In this document: piece after piece, positions 51,938-63,087 of the stretch
Layout of the letters: each line of letters opens with the position of its first letter
How positions within the stretch are numbered: the stretch's first letter is position 1
Assembly (NCBI GenBank): GCA_013399895.1
Contig: VXBA01005600.1
Span: 745,994 to 809,993 of the forward strand
Reading direction: 5' to 3'
Source of the DNA: Serilophus lunatus
Lineage: Eukaryota > Chordata > Aves > Passeriformes > Eurylaimidae
Length of the DNA stretch: 64,000 bases
Position numbers and translations under genes: made by a program
The notes under the pieces: generated by a model
Told to the model about the DNA's origin: nothing
Seen by the model: only the letters and a program-made list of their open reading frames with translations
Database searches by the model: none

Positions 51938-53710
51938 TGCCATTTGCTGCAGCTTCACCTATTATTTGTTCCTCTCCTCCACCCCATCCCTTTTACCATA
52001 AAAAGACTATACCAGGACTGTAAAGATAGAAGCAAAAAGTTGAATACCAGAGGTATGACTACATGAAAATAGTGCACTACTGATATGAACAAAATTGAAA
52101 ATGAAAAACAGATGCACAGAATTATTTCAGTCAATTGAGTTACTTTAAAACCTGTAATCAGGCCATTTTATATAGTATTTATGTCGTGCCAATGAGCAAT
52201 GCAGAAAGAAAGCACTATGATTGCAAATTGGATAGCTTTATTTATTATTCTTGAAAGGAAAAATAAGAAAAAAATGAAAAAAGTCCTAACTTGGCCCATA
52301 TCATTCCTGTAAATCTGTTTTTCTGCTTTTATGTTTGGAAATAGTGACTTCATAACATTTGTGGTGACATCATAATCTTTTGCTTGCTAATGCATCATGG
52401 TTTGTATTCATCTCAATGCTGTATGGGCTCAGAGTTGAGCCAATACAACATTTTTTTTTCTTTAAAACAAAATTAAGAATTTGACTCACCCTGTTTAAGG
52501 CGATCGTTGTCTGCTGTGGTTTCCAGATTGGCCTGAAATCAGATTCTCTTGATTTAAAAATGGACTTCCCTTTACTTGCATGAGATCTGTGTCATCAATT
52601 AAACTGTATTTCCCTCCCATCTTGTTCTTCTTGTCTTGGGTGATAATATTTTTACCGCTTCCAAGGTGGTGAAAGCAATATTAGAAAATGAAAACAAAAG
52701 AGGAGGTGTCTACTTAGCCTTCTGTTTATCACAGGCTAAGCCAGGCAACCTGCCTTTGAGGGCTTGGAAATGTAAGTAGTATGTATTTTACCCATCAGAA
52801 TAAAATGCAGCAACATGACACGTCTTCCACTTTCAGAAACAAAAAGGCATATTATTTTCAGCAAGTTGGCAGAAAAGCACCGTAAAAATCTGGCATCCAC
52901 AGACACTAGCAGTTGGTGTGAAGAAAATCCAGCTTTCATAGATGTGTAGCCATGGAAGTAATTATTTTTTTGCTGACGCTTGAGTAATTCCTGTCATGTT
53001 TGTCAGAGTTAGGTCCTGCCTGTCCTATTTTCACAGCTTTATCAACTTTCTCAGAAAGCAGAGCTCTGCCCTAGCCCAGGGAAAATGCAGTTTTGCTTCA
53101 CTAAGAGGTAAATGGAGAAATAGCTGTTTGCTGAGGAGGAAAGAGCAGCAGGGAACTGGCTTCCAGTCTTTTAGGAATATGGACTGGAAAGTTATTGGAT
53201 GCAAAACATGACAGTGGAATTAGAATGGTGAGGTTTATTATTAGTGGTTAGCTTTGAGATGTCACTCCATAGGTGCTGAGCTTTTCCTGCAGCATATGGA
53301 GCAGGCTGCATACCAACCTATAGTGGATATGTTCTGTGAACATGCAGACCAGCTCCCAGCGGTCATGAGACCTGGGACAAATTATGTGACAATTATGCTG
53401 TGTTTCAGTGATAACACCACCTCAGAAACACCATTGTAACTCTTTTCCTCTTTTAAAAAAAACATTAAAAACCCACCAAAAACCCAAAGAAAAACTAAAT
53501 TATCTATAATATACCTGAGGCTCAGCTGTAACCACTGATGATATTTCTATTTAATCTATTTGTAGAGAAGTCTGATTGAGCTTTTTTAGTCGATAACTAA
53601 TAAGAACATAGAAAAAGAGTGGTTTCAGGGTAAAAGCATAACAACATGTTTAATGTGTTGTTCTCCTTTTTCAATAACAGAAACAGTCATGTTCTTCTGC
53701 CCATCCATGG

Positions 53711-53769
53711 AAAAAAAAAAAAAAATGCTATAATTTAAACAATGTAGCTTTTTTTTTTTTTTAAAAAAA
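53711..53769. repeat. Poly(A)/poly(T) inverted repeat
   Basis: A 15-base A run followed by TGCT faces AGC plus a 14-base T run about 25 bases later, and a 9-base A run follows at once. The arms could pair into an A:T hairpin. It probably arose by slippage or from old retroposon tails. Confidence 0.75.
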
Positions 53770-56700
53770 AAGTTATTCAAATTTGAGAATTACTTTGTTT
53801 CTGTCTGGCTGTGACAACAGTCTCCTATGACAGCATTTTATTCAGGGATAGCAATAGAATATTTTAAAAATACTTTTTAAAATTTTTATATCAGTTAAAA
53901 ATAATAATTTTTTTTAACAAGTACAGAAAACATTGTGTAAATTATGGGATAGTCCTAATTTTTAAATCATTAGAAATCCCATACCCTGAAATGGAGTATA
54001 TGTAGGTCAGGCCAATACCACTACCATGTTTTTGTCATGGGTTTATTCAGGTAAGTGGGAAATTAAAAAAAAAAATAAAAAAGGAAAAAAAAAGAAATCT
54101 GTGCATTCATTTCCAAGTCAATATTCATCTGTTAACCAGTTTCACTCCATGAATGTTCTGTCAGTGTTGGAAAGACTGGTTTTTATATGGGTCCATATTA
54201 TTTCCTGTCCCTCTGTGGCTGTCGATGAGCAGATCTAGTTTCCCTACCAGGTACAGGAAGAGCTGGAGAAGCATTTATGCAGCTGCAGGTAAACTTCACA
54301 GAAGGATATTACATATTTCTGTTTGGCTACTTAAGACCTCCCAGCAGAGATGTTCCTAGCTGAAAGGCAAGTCCGTATAGAAACAAAAAGTATTAGTTCT
54401 TTATAATTATTCAGAAGACTGTCTGCTATGTGCACTTCCTATCAGTATAGGCTTACCCATTTCTAGTCTGGAGTAGGAACATTTGTGTATGGCACAGTAT
54501 ATGTCTAAGGAAAATTTCACAGCTGCCACCAAGTCTTTTGGAAAGAAAATTTTTAAAAGTTAATCTTACCTAAGCCATCACACTTAGGTGCTGCTGACTT
54601 GAAATGTAATTTCATTTTTAAAGTCTTCATGGAAATTAAAACATAGAGAAGATTCATTTCAGAACATCTCATCTACATCAATAAGAAATTCTCTCTTTAG
54701 TTGCTATAAGAAAGCTTTATAATCTGAATGGAGTACGGGTGGTTTTCAGACAAATAAGAACATCCTACAGTCTCCTGGAGAAATACTGGATAGAAATTGC
54801 CAAGCAGGTACCTTTGTTCCTTGTTACTCAGCTAAAATTGACATTTAAAAATACTGTCATGGAGACTCCCTTGTCAGAAATCAGACCCTCTTGAGAAGAA
54901 ATCCACCTTTTAACCCATTTCCAGATGGATTTTCAGACCGAAATATTCCTGGCAATTTCTGGCAGGCTTTTGTAGTCTACTTCTGAGTTTCTTCCTCAGT
55001 GTTTCTTTGTTGCTTGTTCCATTTTTGCCTCAGTTAAATCAGAAAGAGTGTGAGCATTGAAAAACTGCCCAAACGTTTGGATGCCAGTTGAAACATGTTA
55101 GAAAACTCCAGGGCTTTATCCAAACATCTGTACAGCTCTAGGTGATAAGGTCTTCAAAATCTCATAAGATTTCAATTAAGTATTGGAAATGTAGTTCTGA
55201 TTTTTATTTGAAGAGAAAGGAAAACTTAAAAGGAATGTTTTCAGGCAAGATTGATTTATTAAGATCTGAGCTGACAAGGCCACAGTGATGTCCTTCAGGC
55301 ACACATGACTTAGGAGGGAAAATACAGCCATCAGAGTGTTTCTTTTCGGTACTGAAGGGTAGAGGTGTGTGGAGGATGGTACTCTAGAGTGTGTGAGTCC
55401 TTCAACAGATGAAAGGGAAAACACTGATTTAGTAATAGAAATATATTGTGGTAACAGCCAAGTGTCCTAAGTTTGTCTAGGCCTGAATTTCTGTGGTGAA
55501 TATGAGAAACAGAATTCCTACTGCAAATAGCTTAAGTCTGAGACAGTCAAAGCAGAAAATACCGTTAAGATTGCAAGAGAGAAAAATTCCAACTTTATGT
55601 AATTGTGAACATCCAAAATGGTTTACGAAGAGAAGTCAGCCTTAACAGATGAAGTTAATGATTTCTCTAGCCAGATTTTCAAAAGTACCTTTGCTTGACA
55701 GCTGCCTTTGAGAGCAGTGGGATTAAGAGATGCTCTCTAACATGTGACAGTGTTCTATTGTCTTAAGGAAAAAAATTTGAATCAAAAAAGTCTTTTAGTA
55801 AAATGTGCTGCCGTTCCTCCACTCATTAGCAGGATTTATCTTTGCATTTGAAATAAGATCTGCATTGTAGTGTTTTGAGTGCATGTTGGGGTTTTACTTA
55901 AAGTTTAGTATAATAAAACTTCTGCAATTTTGTGTAGTGCAGTCTGTTGCTTTTCTTGTTCCCAGTAGTATTTTCTTAAGGCTTGTTTTGCTTCAAGTAA
56001 ACTCAACAAATATCAAAACTAGCAATTAACATCAGGATTATTTAAAAGATACTATTAAAAATGGCTGGTCTGGCTTTCCAGGTTGGATCAACTGGTACAT
56101 GTTAGCACGGTGCTTAAGCTGTGTCAGCTATGATGGCATTGATGGCTAAGTTTGGATTTTGTTGACCTGGATGATTCCTTCCTAGGTATTTGGTATTTGG
56201 ACTCAGGATTTTTCTTAAAGTTTGTTCATATGAGACCAGGTCTGTCTCAAAGACACTTGGGAGTAGATGTGAGGACAAGTTGGCTGTTTCCATTCTTCTC
56301 TTTTTTAATTCAGATATGCACACTCTAAGGGTTTAAAGTGTAGTTTGCACTTAGCGTGAGACCCCCATGCTACCTGTCATCTACATGATGTTTGAAGTGG
56401 ATCCCACATGTCGCAATGACAATGACCCATTACTTGTTTCACATCATTCACCTGAAATATTTTCAGCATGGGTCTTAATATGCAGTTTCCAAAGTGACCA
56501 AGTACTGAGGTGTAGTTATGTGCTACACCCACAGCCACCTCATATAAATTTCAACCAAGACAAGTTATTTGCCTTTTCAGGCATCTGCCGACCGGGTAGT
56601 CGCAAATGTTTTGGAGTGTTTTCTATGCCATTAATCAGATTTTGCTTGATGACAACTGTGCTAGTTTAAGCTGAGTTTCACGGGAATAGTTAAGCAGAGA

Positions 56701-57442
56701 ATTTAGAACTTGTGGAAAAAATGGTACTGAAGTGCCTTTTGTAAAGAGCCTACAGGTATTTGGTCAGGATCAAAGTAGAGAACTGGAACATACTCAAAAT
56801 CATATATCATTTATCAGATATGGAAATATGTAAGTATACTTAAGTATTATGCTAATCTGTTTGTATTGTAGCAAGAGAGATTACCTGTGGCTTTCCTGCT
56901 GGAAGAGGTAACACAAGTGTTCTTGGATACTCTTTGAGACCTGGGAAGAGATATTTCAAAGTCAAAACATAAATTAAGCTAAAAAGCGGACCTCATTCTT
57001 GCAAGTACGGGATCTGCAAAACACGTTTTAAATGTTACAGTCTGTTAGATGCAGCATAGTGCGTTTCACATTCCTTGGCAAGGTTCTCTGCAGATCTCCC
57101 TTACTGTGATGATTTTTTTATGAATATATATATAGTTATATTGAATAGAAAATGAGAGAAAGGGAAGGGCATGAGTCATTCCTTGTGCCTCCATTCATTT
57201 TTGCACTTTCATCTCAGAATTCCCATGGCCTTTCCTTTATATATATGTGCCTCTTAATATCCTGTAGCATCCCTGCCACTACCACTGCAAGCTCTGGGGT
57301 TCTGAAAGGAACAGTTAAGCATGACTTCCCAAGGAAAAACAGTCATTTTTTTTTTAGCACTTCTTTGGCACTGTGATTTGGGCCAATCTCTGCATGTGGT
57401 TCCTCCCTCCTGCTTTTTTCCAGGTGGGCAGGGCTCTGTCAC

Positions 57443-58552
57443 TCTGGTAGGTTGACCCTGGCTGGATGCCAGGTGCCCACCAAAACCACCCTATCACTCC
57501 CTTCTGCAACCAGACAGGGGGTAGAAAATATAGCAGAAGCCTCATGAGTTGAGATCAGGGCAGAGAGAGATCACTCACCAATCGCTGTCATTGGCACAAA
57601 AGACTCGACTAAGGGAAATTAGTTGAATTTATTAGCAATTAAAATCAGATTTGGATAACAAGAAGCAAAACAATTTTAATAACACCTTCCCTCCACAAAT
57701 CCCTCCTTCCCAGTTTTAACTCTATTCCTGATTCTCTACTTCTGCCCCAGCAGCACAGGGAGAAGGTTAATGGGGGCTATGGTCAGTTTGTCACATGTTT
57801 CTGCTGCTGCTTCCTCTTTGGAGAGACAAGTCCTTTCCCTGCTCCAATGTGAGGTCCCTCCTATAGGAGACAGTGCTCCATGATCTTCTCCAAAGTGAGT
57901 CCAACCCATGGACTGGAGTTCTTCATGAGCCACTCCAGTATTGGTCCCTTTCTGTGAGGTGCAGTCCTTCAGGCACAGGCTGCTCCAACATCCTTCCCAA
58001 TAAAGTCAAAAGTCCTGCCAGAAAACCTGTTCCAGCATGGGCTCATCTCTCCATGGGCCCTCAGGTCCTGCCCAGAGGCTGCTCTAGTGCAGGCTTCCCA
58101 TGGGGTCGCAGCCTGCTTCAGTCATCCACTTGCTCTAGTGATGGCTCCTCCACTCTCATGGACCTCCATGAGCTGCAGGGGCACAGCTTCCTCACCATGG
58201 TCTGCACCATAGACTGCAGGGCAATCTCGTTTCCAGCACCTGGAGTACCTCCTTCTCATTCTTTTTCACTGACGTTGGTGTCTGAAGAGCTCTTTCTCTC
58301 ACATATTCTCACTCTTCTCTTCTCTGGCCACAATTTGCTTCTGCACAGAACCCCTTTTTCCCTTCTTAAATACATTGTCACACACGCCTCACCAGCATTG
58401 CCACCTAGCTTGGCTTTGGCCAGCGTCTGGTCCATCCTGGAGCTGGCTGGCATTGGCTCTGTCGAACATGGGGGAAGCTTCTGGCAGCTTCTCAGAGAAG
58501 CCATCCCTATAGCCCTCCCACTACCAAAACCTGGCCACAGAAACCCAGTACA
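57443..58552 (-). mobile_element. Solo LTR, avian ERVL-like endogenous retrovirus
   Basis: The element reads on the minus strand from tgtactgggtttctgtggcc at 58552 to a degraded terminus near 57443 (ggtcaacctacc). I recognise the unit as a common avian LTR family: one end carries the caggtgcccaccaaaacca segment, and the middle has GC-rich tandem units of about 45-50 bp (57868-58240, with recurring ctgctcca and cccatgggg words). The flanking 5-mers gtcac (57438-57442) and ggcac (58553-58557) agree at four of five bases, which fits a 5-bp ERVL-type target duplication. No gag, pol or env sequence is next to it, so it is a solo LTR left after recombination. The 284-codon + strand frame 57873-58727 runs antisense through it and out into the flank and is not a gene. 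Confidence 0.82.
57868..58240. repeat. Degenerate 45-50 bp tandem units inside the LTR
   Basis: Words such as ctgctccaacat, ctgttccagcatgggctc and ctgctctagtgcaggctt recur at intervals of roughly 45-50 bp, each followed by a catggg or cctgcc segment. These minisatellite-like units are a feature of this LTR family. They explain the local high G+C and the lack of stop codons in one frame. Confidence 0.7.
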
Positions 58553-61500
58553 GGCACCTACAGGTCAATTCTGTCTGTGCCAAGGTGAACATCTGCTGGT
58601 CCAAATCCCAGAGCGACGGCTCAGCTGCGTCGTAAAAAGGCGGCGTGATGCATATCAGTTTGGAATTCACAGAAAATTTTACAAAAGAGATAAACTCGTA
58701 CAGTGGTTTGAAGACTCACACTTGTAAAATGGTGGCAATATGCTTTTGTTACCCTATAGAATCTCCCAGGAGACTGGCTGTATTCTACATTGTTTTGCAG
58801 GTGGTAAACTAGAAGTCACTGAGGCAGTTATTCAACCACTTCAGAGCATTATTACTGAGAAATGTCAAGGTTTTCATGAGATCATGTGGAAAGTGCTGTA
58901 AGGAAAGACTTCCTCAGGAAATCTTAATGGATTGAACTGATACTGTGTTGAGTACTTGTTAAAACATGTTGCAATCCATGTATATAATTAACACAAGCAT
59001 GAAGGGAGGGGTTTTGGTATCTAAGCAAGGTCCTGAGATTAGAATGTCGCAAAATGGGAGTTTGTGACGATTTGGCTAGAACTGAGGGAGATAAGGGTTA
59101 GGTGGGTTTGGGAGACTTTTAATCTTTTTCAAGTGTCTGAGCCATCTCCACAATGGCCATTAGGAGTGCCACACATCACAGTCTTTCCTTGGCTTTGGCA
59201 GCCTGAAGCCTTTGTGGCTATGGTAGCTGGAGGATGTGGGAAAAAAAGCACCGTTGCCCATGTATTATTAAGAACTACCAAGTACTTTTATAAATCATGT
59301 CCTTTTCTATTGCATAGAAATAACAGAAAAATATGTAAAAACAAGATACAATGTCCAATACAGATTACTGTATTTTTCTTTATGAAAATTTAAGTAAGGG
59401 CCTAGAAATTATTCTTCACAGCAGATATTGGTGCAATTTTACTGGAGGACTCAACAATGGAGATGAACATAAAAAGAGGTTTTGCCCAGAACGGTGTCTT
59501 TCCATTCTGTGAGATTTTGGAGACAGGAGCTCACTGTTGTGACAGGCATACTCAGTTGCCTTGACTTTTACCGCAGTTTGTGCCTCAGCCACTGGCAAGC
59601 AGCACTGCAGGCTAAATATTTTAGCCTACAGTTACACAAATAAAATTAAATATCATTATGTACTTCGTTGGTATGTCTACCATAGACTTCCCAAGTCAGT
59701 TTTGAGTTTTGAGGCTCTTTTCAGCCTGCAGAAGAGCAATTTCTGCATCATTAAAACAGGAGCCGTTTCAAATGTGAATGTTTGGCATTCTCACTAGTGC
59801 TCTGGGCAGAAAGTGTGAATTAGCCCATGAGGTTGGAAAAGATAACAAAGCTCAGTCAGCTGTGCCTGCATTTCTGGTCTCTGGAGTTTCCTGTGGCATA
59901 CATTGAATCAATTTTAATTTGAATGTCACGATTTTCACTGAATGTCAGCTGGATCTTATTGAGTGCAGAACTGAAGAGCCACCTTAGTGGGAGTTGTAGC
60001 AGTTAAAAGATTTTCCTTATGGGTTCCCTCTCATTGTCTTTTGTCAAGCCCCAGAGAACCTGCAGTTTGTCGGGAGATTGTGGAGTTACAAGGGAAGTGT
60101 TCGTGGAAGATTGACTTGGAACCTTTCCATATAGAAATATCTTTGGCTAGTTCTACAGTTCCCGATCTTTCTGCATTTTCCTGAAGGGAATCTAAATCTG
60201 GAAGAATGAGCAAGCATCATTTGGGTCAGGAAATATGTGAGACTAAAACACAAAGAGGAATAGCTCTTCCATCCCAACTTTTCCCTCATTCCTCACCATC
60301 TTTCTGATCACATTCCCCGTAAAGGGTCATGCCAGCAGTGAGACCAGACTGCTTCCCCAGGACACAAGAAGCTTTGGGAGGTAGGGGACATTCATGTGTG
60401 GCAACAAAACAACTTTTGTTCAGCTTCTCCAAGCTCTATTCAAGCCCCTGGGGAGATTTTAAAGGTTCCTGTGAAGGAGAGGTTCATTCCTTAAGTGTTT
60501 TGCAAGACAATACTGAATTCACTGTATGAAGTATTTCTTATATGTTTGCTGGAGAATCAGGACCAGGAGGTGTTCCAGAGAAGAAGGTTTGCTGTATGAG
60601 TTAAATATTTCCTTTATTGAGGAACACACTTGCATATGGTTTCTGGTGAGCATTTATTCAAGGTCGCTATGCCAGGAAGGTATTTGGTGTCCTTGGAAAG
60701 TTTATTCGTATTTTGAGATATGTGTACATGTTCAAGAATGCATTTCAGAGCAGCTCTATGCAATAATCTGGTTTGTAGAGGTTTTGAACAAATTAAAAAT
60801 CGACTACTCTTACCTATCTAGGACACAGGTATTCTAACGGAGAGCGGGTTTCTCATCAAAGGGCTACCCAAATCTCAACAGTTTCACTTCAGAGTCTTGA
60901 AAAGTCGTAGGTTTAGTTCCTTAATGTTGTTTCACGTGGTCTTAAAGCATCAAGGTAAATAGTTGCTAAAGAACTTTTACCTAGAGTCATGCAGATGTCT
61001 CTGTGACTAGAAGTTAGCCTGCACTTGATAAAAGTTTAGGGATGTTCCATGTGTTGGTGGAGCATCACCACTCCTTGTAAATAGCTTGTATTTTAAAAAA
61101 CATACCAGATGTTAATTTTCAGTGCTTTGGAGTCGAGTGCAATTGTTTAGAGGTTGTGGTGTTCTTGTTTTTCCTGATTTTTGTACAACTGAAATTACTC
61201 CGATTACATCTGGATTGATCTTGGACTAAATTAAGCAGAGGATTGAGGCACAGTCCTGCAGTCCTTTCTGGAGTTTTGCACAGGTCTCAGTGCCTTAAAT
61301 GGAGCTTCTGAGAGCTGCTGCTCTATATGCTGAAATTCCTAACCTCCAACCAACTACTTCTCTTAAACACACAGACAAACCACAAGTTCCACTTTGAGAG
61401 TTAAAAAGAAGCAGCAGTCAAGATGGCTCTTTGGACAGTGGTTATATTTAGGTGTTCATCTTTTCTCCTTTTGACTTGGAAATTTTCAAAGAGCTTCTTT

Positions 61501-63006
61501 CCCTTCACCTCAGGAGTAGAGGAGAATAATCTCTGAGTTTTCAGTTTAGTAAGTCACAAGTTCAACTTGTATGTGTGTGCTGTGAAGCACAACGTAGAGC
61601 AGTGATGTCAGAAGGCAGCCTCTGAAAATAAAAAGGAATTAATAACAGACGAACAAACAACTGCTTGCTCTATCTTTTCCTGATGTTTTGCATGCCATTT
61701 AGCTTGTGATGAAAGCAGCAATAATTTGCATCTCTAGGTCTGCTTATTGCTTCCAAACAAGTAGCCTTTTATTTAGTTTTTTTGGTTTTGTTTATTGATT
61801 AATTTATTGTGTAGTGTTGAAGCTTTTCATATACTAAATAAAGCAACAGGGAACTTTATACCAAGGCATGTTAAGATTTCCACAGATAGAACATTTGCAT
61901 TCAAAGTCAAATGCACTTTAGACTACAGCTCAGTATGAAATTGTAAGAGTAAATTTAACCAAGCAGCATGATGCTTTCATATTTTTCCCCATGTTCTCTG
62001 GTCCTGAGAGACCATTCTGTCCCTTTTTTTTGCTTCCATGCCCTATGACTTATCATAGAGCAAGGACAGCAGAGGTAATGTGGTTTCATGGTATTAGTAT
62101 GGGGGAAAATGCCACCTTAATCCTGTGCTGGATATAAGGAATCCAATTTTCATTTTGTGTTCCAGTGTAAATTGTGGTTAGCTTTGTTTGACCCAGCTGA
62201 ACTGCTCGTCCCTGTATGAGGTCAATAATCCCCCAGTTTGCTCTGAATTCCAGTGCAGAAGGTACAATGTAGTTTCTTCTGTGTCTCAACTGGCCTATTG
62301 AGAAATCACCATTTCCTATCATGGCAAATGGAAATCTTATGAGATTCTCAAGACCTCTATTACGGACTGCTGGCTTAGCAGAGATTCAGTGGAAGTGAGC
62401 CAACAGACTCTAAAGCAAGCATTGTTGAAGTTGAATAATCTCAACAAATTCTATTCATGCCCCTGAAAAAGAGGTGGATATGTCTTCACAAGGACCCAAG
62501 ATCCTTTTGTGGCTTCTGGCAGTTCAGCTTGTGAAAATATGCATGGATCTATGGTTACTGGAATGATAAAGGAAAAACAATTTGCATATCCTTATTGAAT
62601 GCAGAGACCAGCATTCATTTACAAGACAAAGCAGCATAAATCTAGGTAATGAATGCAATTGAAAACTTGAAAAAGACAAAATTAATTGGTAAATTTTAAT
62701 TATAAAGTTGTATTACGACACAGTAGCCAGCTGTGGGTCTCACTTGGTTTTCTGTATTTAATAGTAATGTCTTTCATCCACACTGGGGTAAATAAAACTG
62801 TTGGAACTGATTTTTCTCAGACCTGCTATGTTGTCATGAAACTTGTCTGCTCAGACAGAAAAGCACCCACAGAGAGCGTCAGGCAGGTCTGTGTCTGCAG
62901 TGTGGGCTGCAGGCACTCTGCTATAGCATGATTGGATAAGTCTTCTCATTTATTTGTTGTTCTGTTCCTGTTTTCTTGTTTACCTTCATTTCATTTTTGT
63001 TTTCAG

Positions 63007-63078
63007 TTGACATGTGGTCAGTAGGGTGCATCATGGGAGAAATGATTAAAGGTGCTGTGTTGTTTCCTGGCACTGATC
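63007..63078 (+). CDS. MAPK10: MAPK10 alternative exon, IKGAVLFPGTDH version
   Basis: This is the downstream member of the cassette pair, about 11 kb from the first. The acceptor is ttcatttttgttttcag (ending 63006). It has the same length and phase as its partner. It encodes DMWSVGCIMGEMIKGAVLFP and GTD plus the first base of His268, so the GEM..LFPG frame is shared while VRHKI/RDY becomes IKGAV/TDH. This is the version used by the other splice classes of JNK1. Its donor, GTATCCTTC at 63079, is again U12-type. Including both cassettes would stay in frame at the 7a-7b junction but duplicate subdomain IX, so one or the other is expected. Both look intact and under coding constraint. Confidence 0.95.
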
Positions 63079-63087
63079 GTATCCTTC
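63079..63087 (+). promoter_or_regulatory. MAPK10: U12-type 5' splice site after downstream alternative exon
   Basis: The bases GTATCCTTC match the U12 donor consensus at eight of nine positions and share the first eight bases with the donor of the other cassette. The duplication therefore appears to have included the minor-class donor. The common acceptor exon downstream, which should start by completing Tyr or His and then encode the next MAP kinase segment, is not found before base 64000. Confidence 0.88.

Larger units (their letters stand above)
51929..63006 (+). other. MAPK10: MAPK10 inter-cassette intronic region (11.1 kb)
   Basis: This is the interval between the two mutually exclusive exons. 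It starts with a U12-type donor and ends with a U2-looking acceptor, so it is not expected to be removed as a single intron. Contents noted are an A-run/T-run pair at 53711-53762, A-rich sequence at 54064-54098, TA-rich DNA near 57120-57140, and a solo LTR at 57443-58552. No exon of another gene is recognisable. Confidence 0.9.

Noticed and set aside
57873..58727. 284-codon + strand open frame, the longest in the window
   Set aside because: Most of it lies antisense within a solo LTR and is kept open by GC-rich internal repeats. It has no domain, and no spliced context was found.
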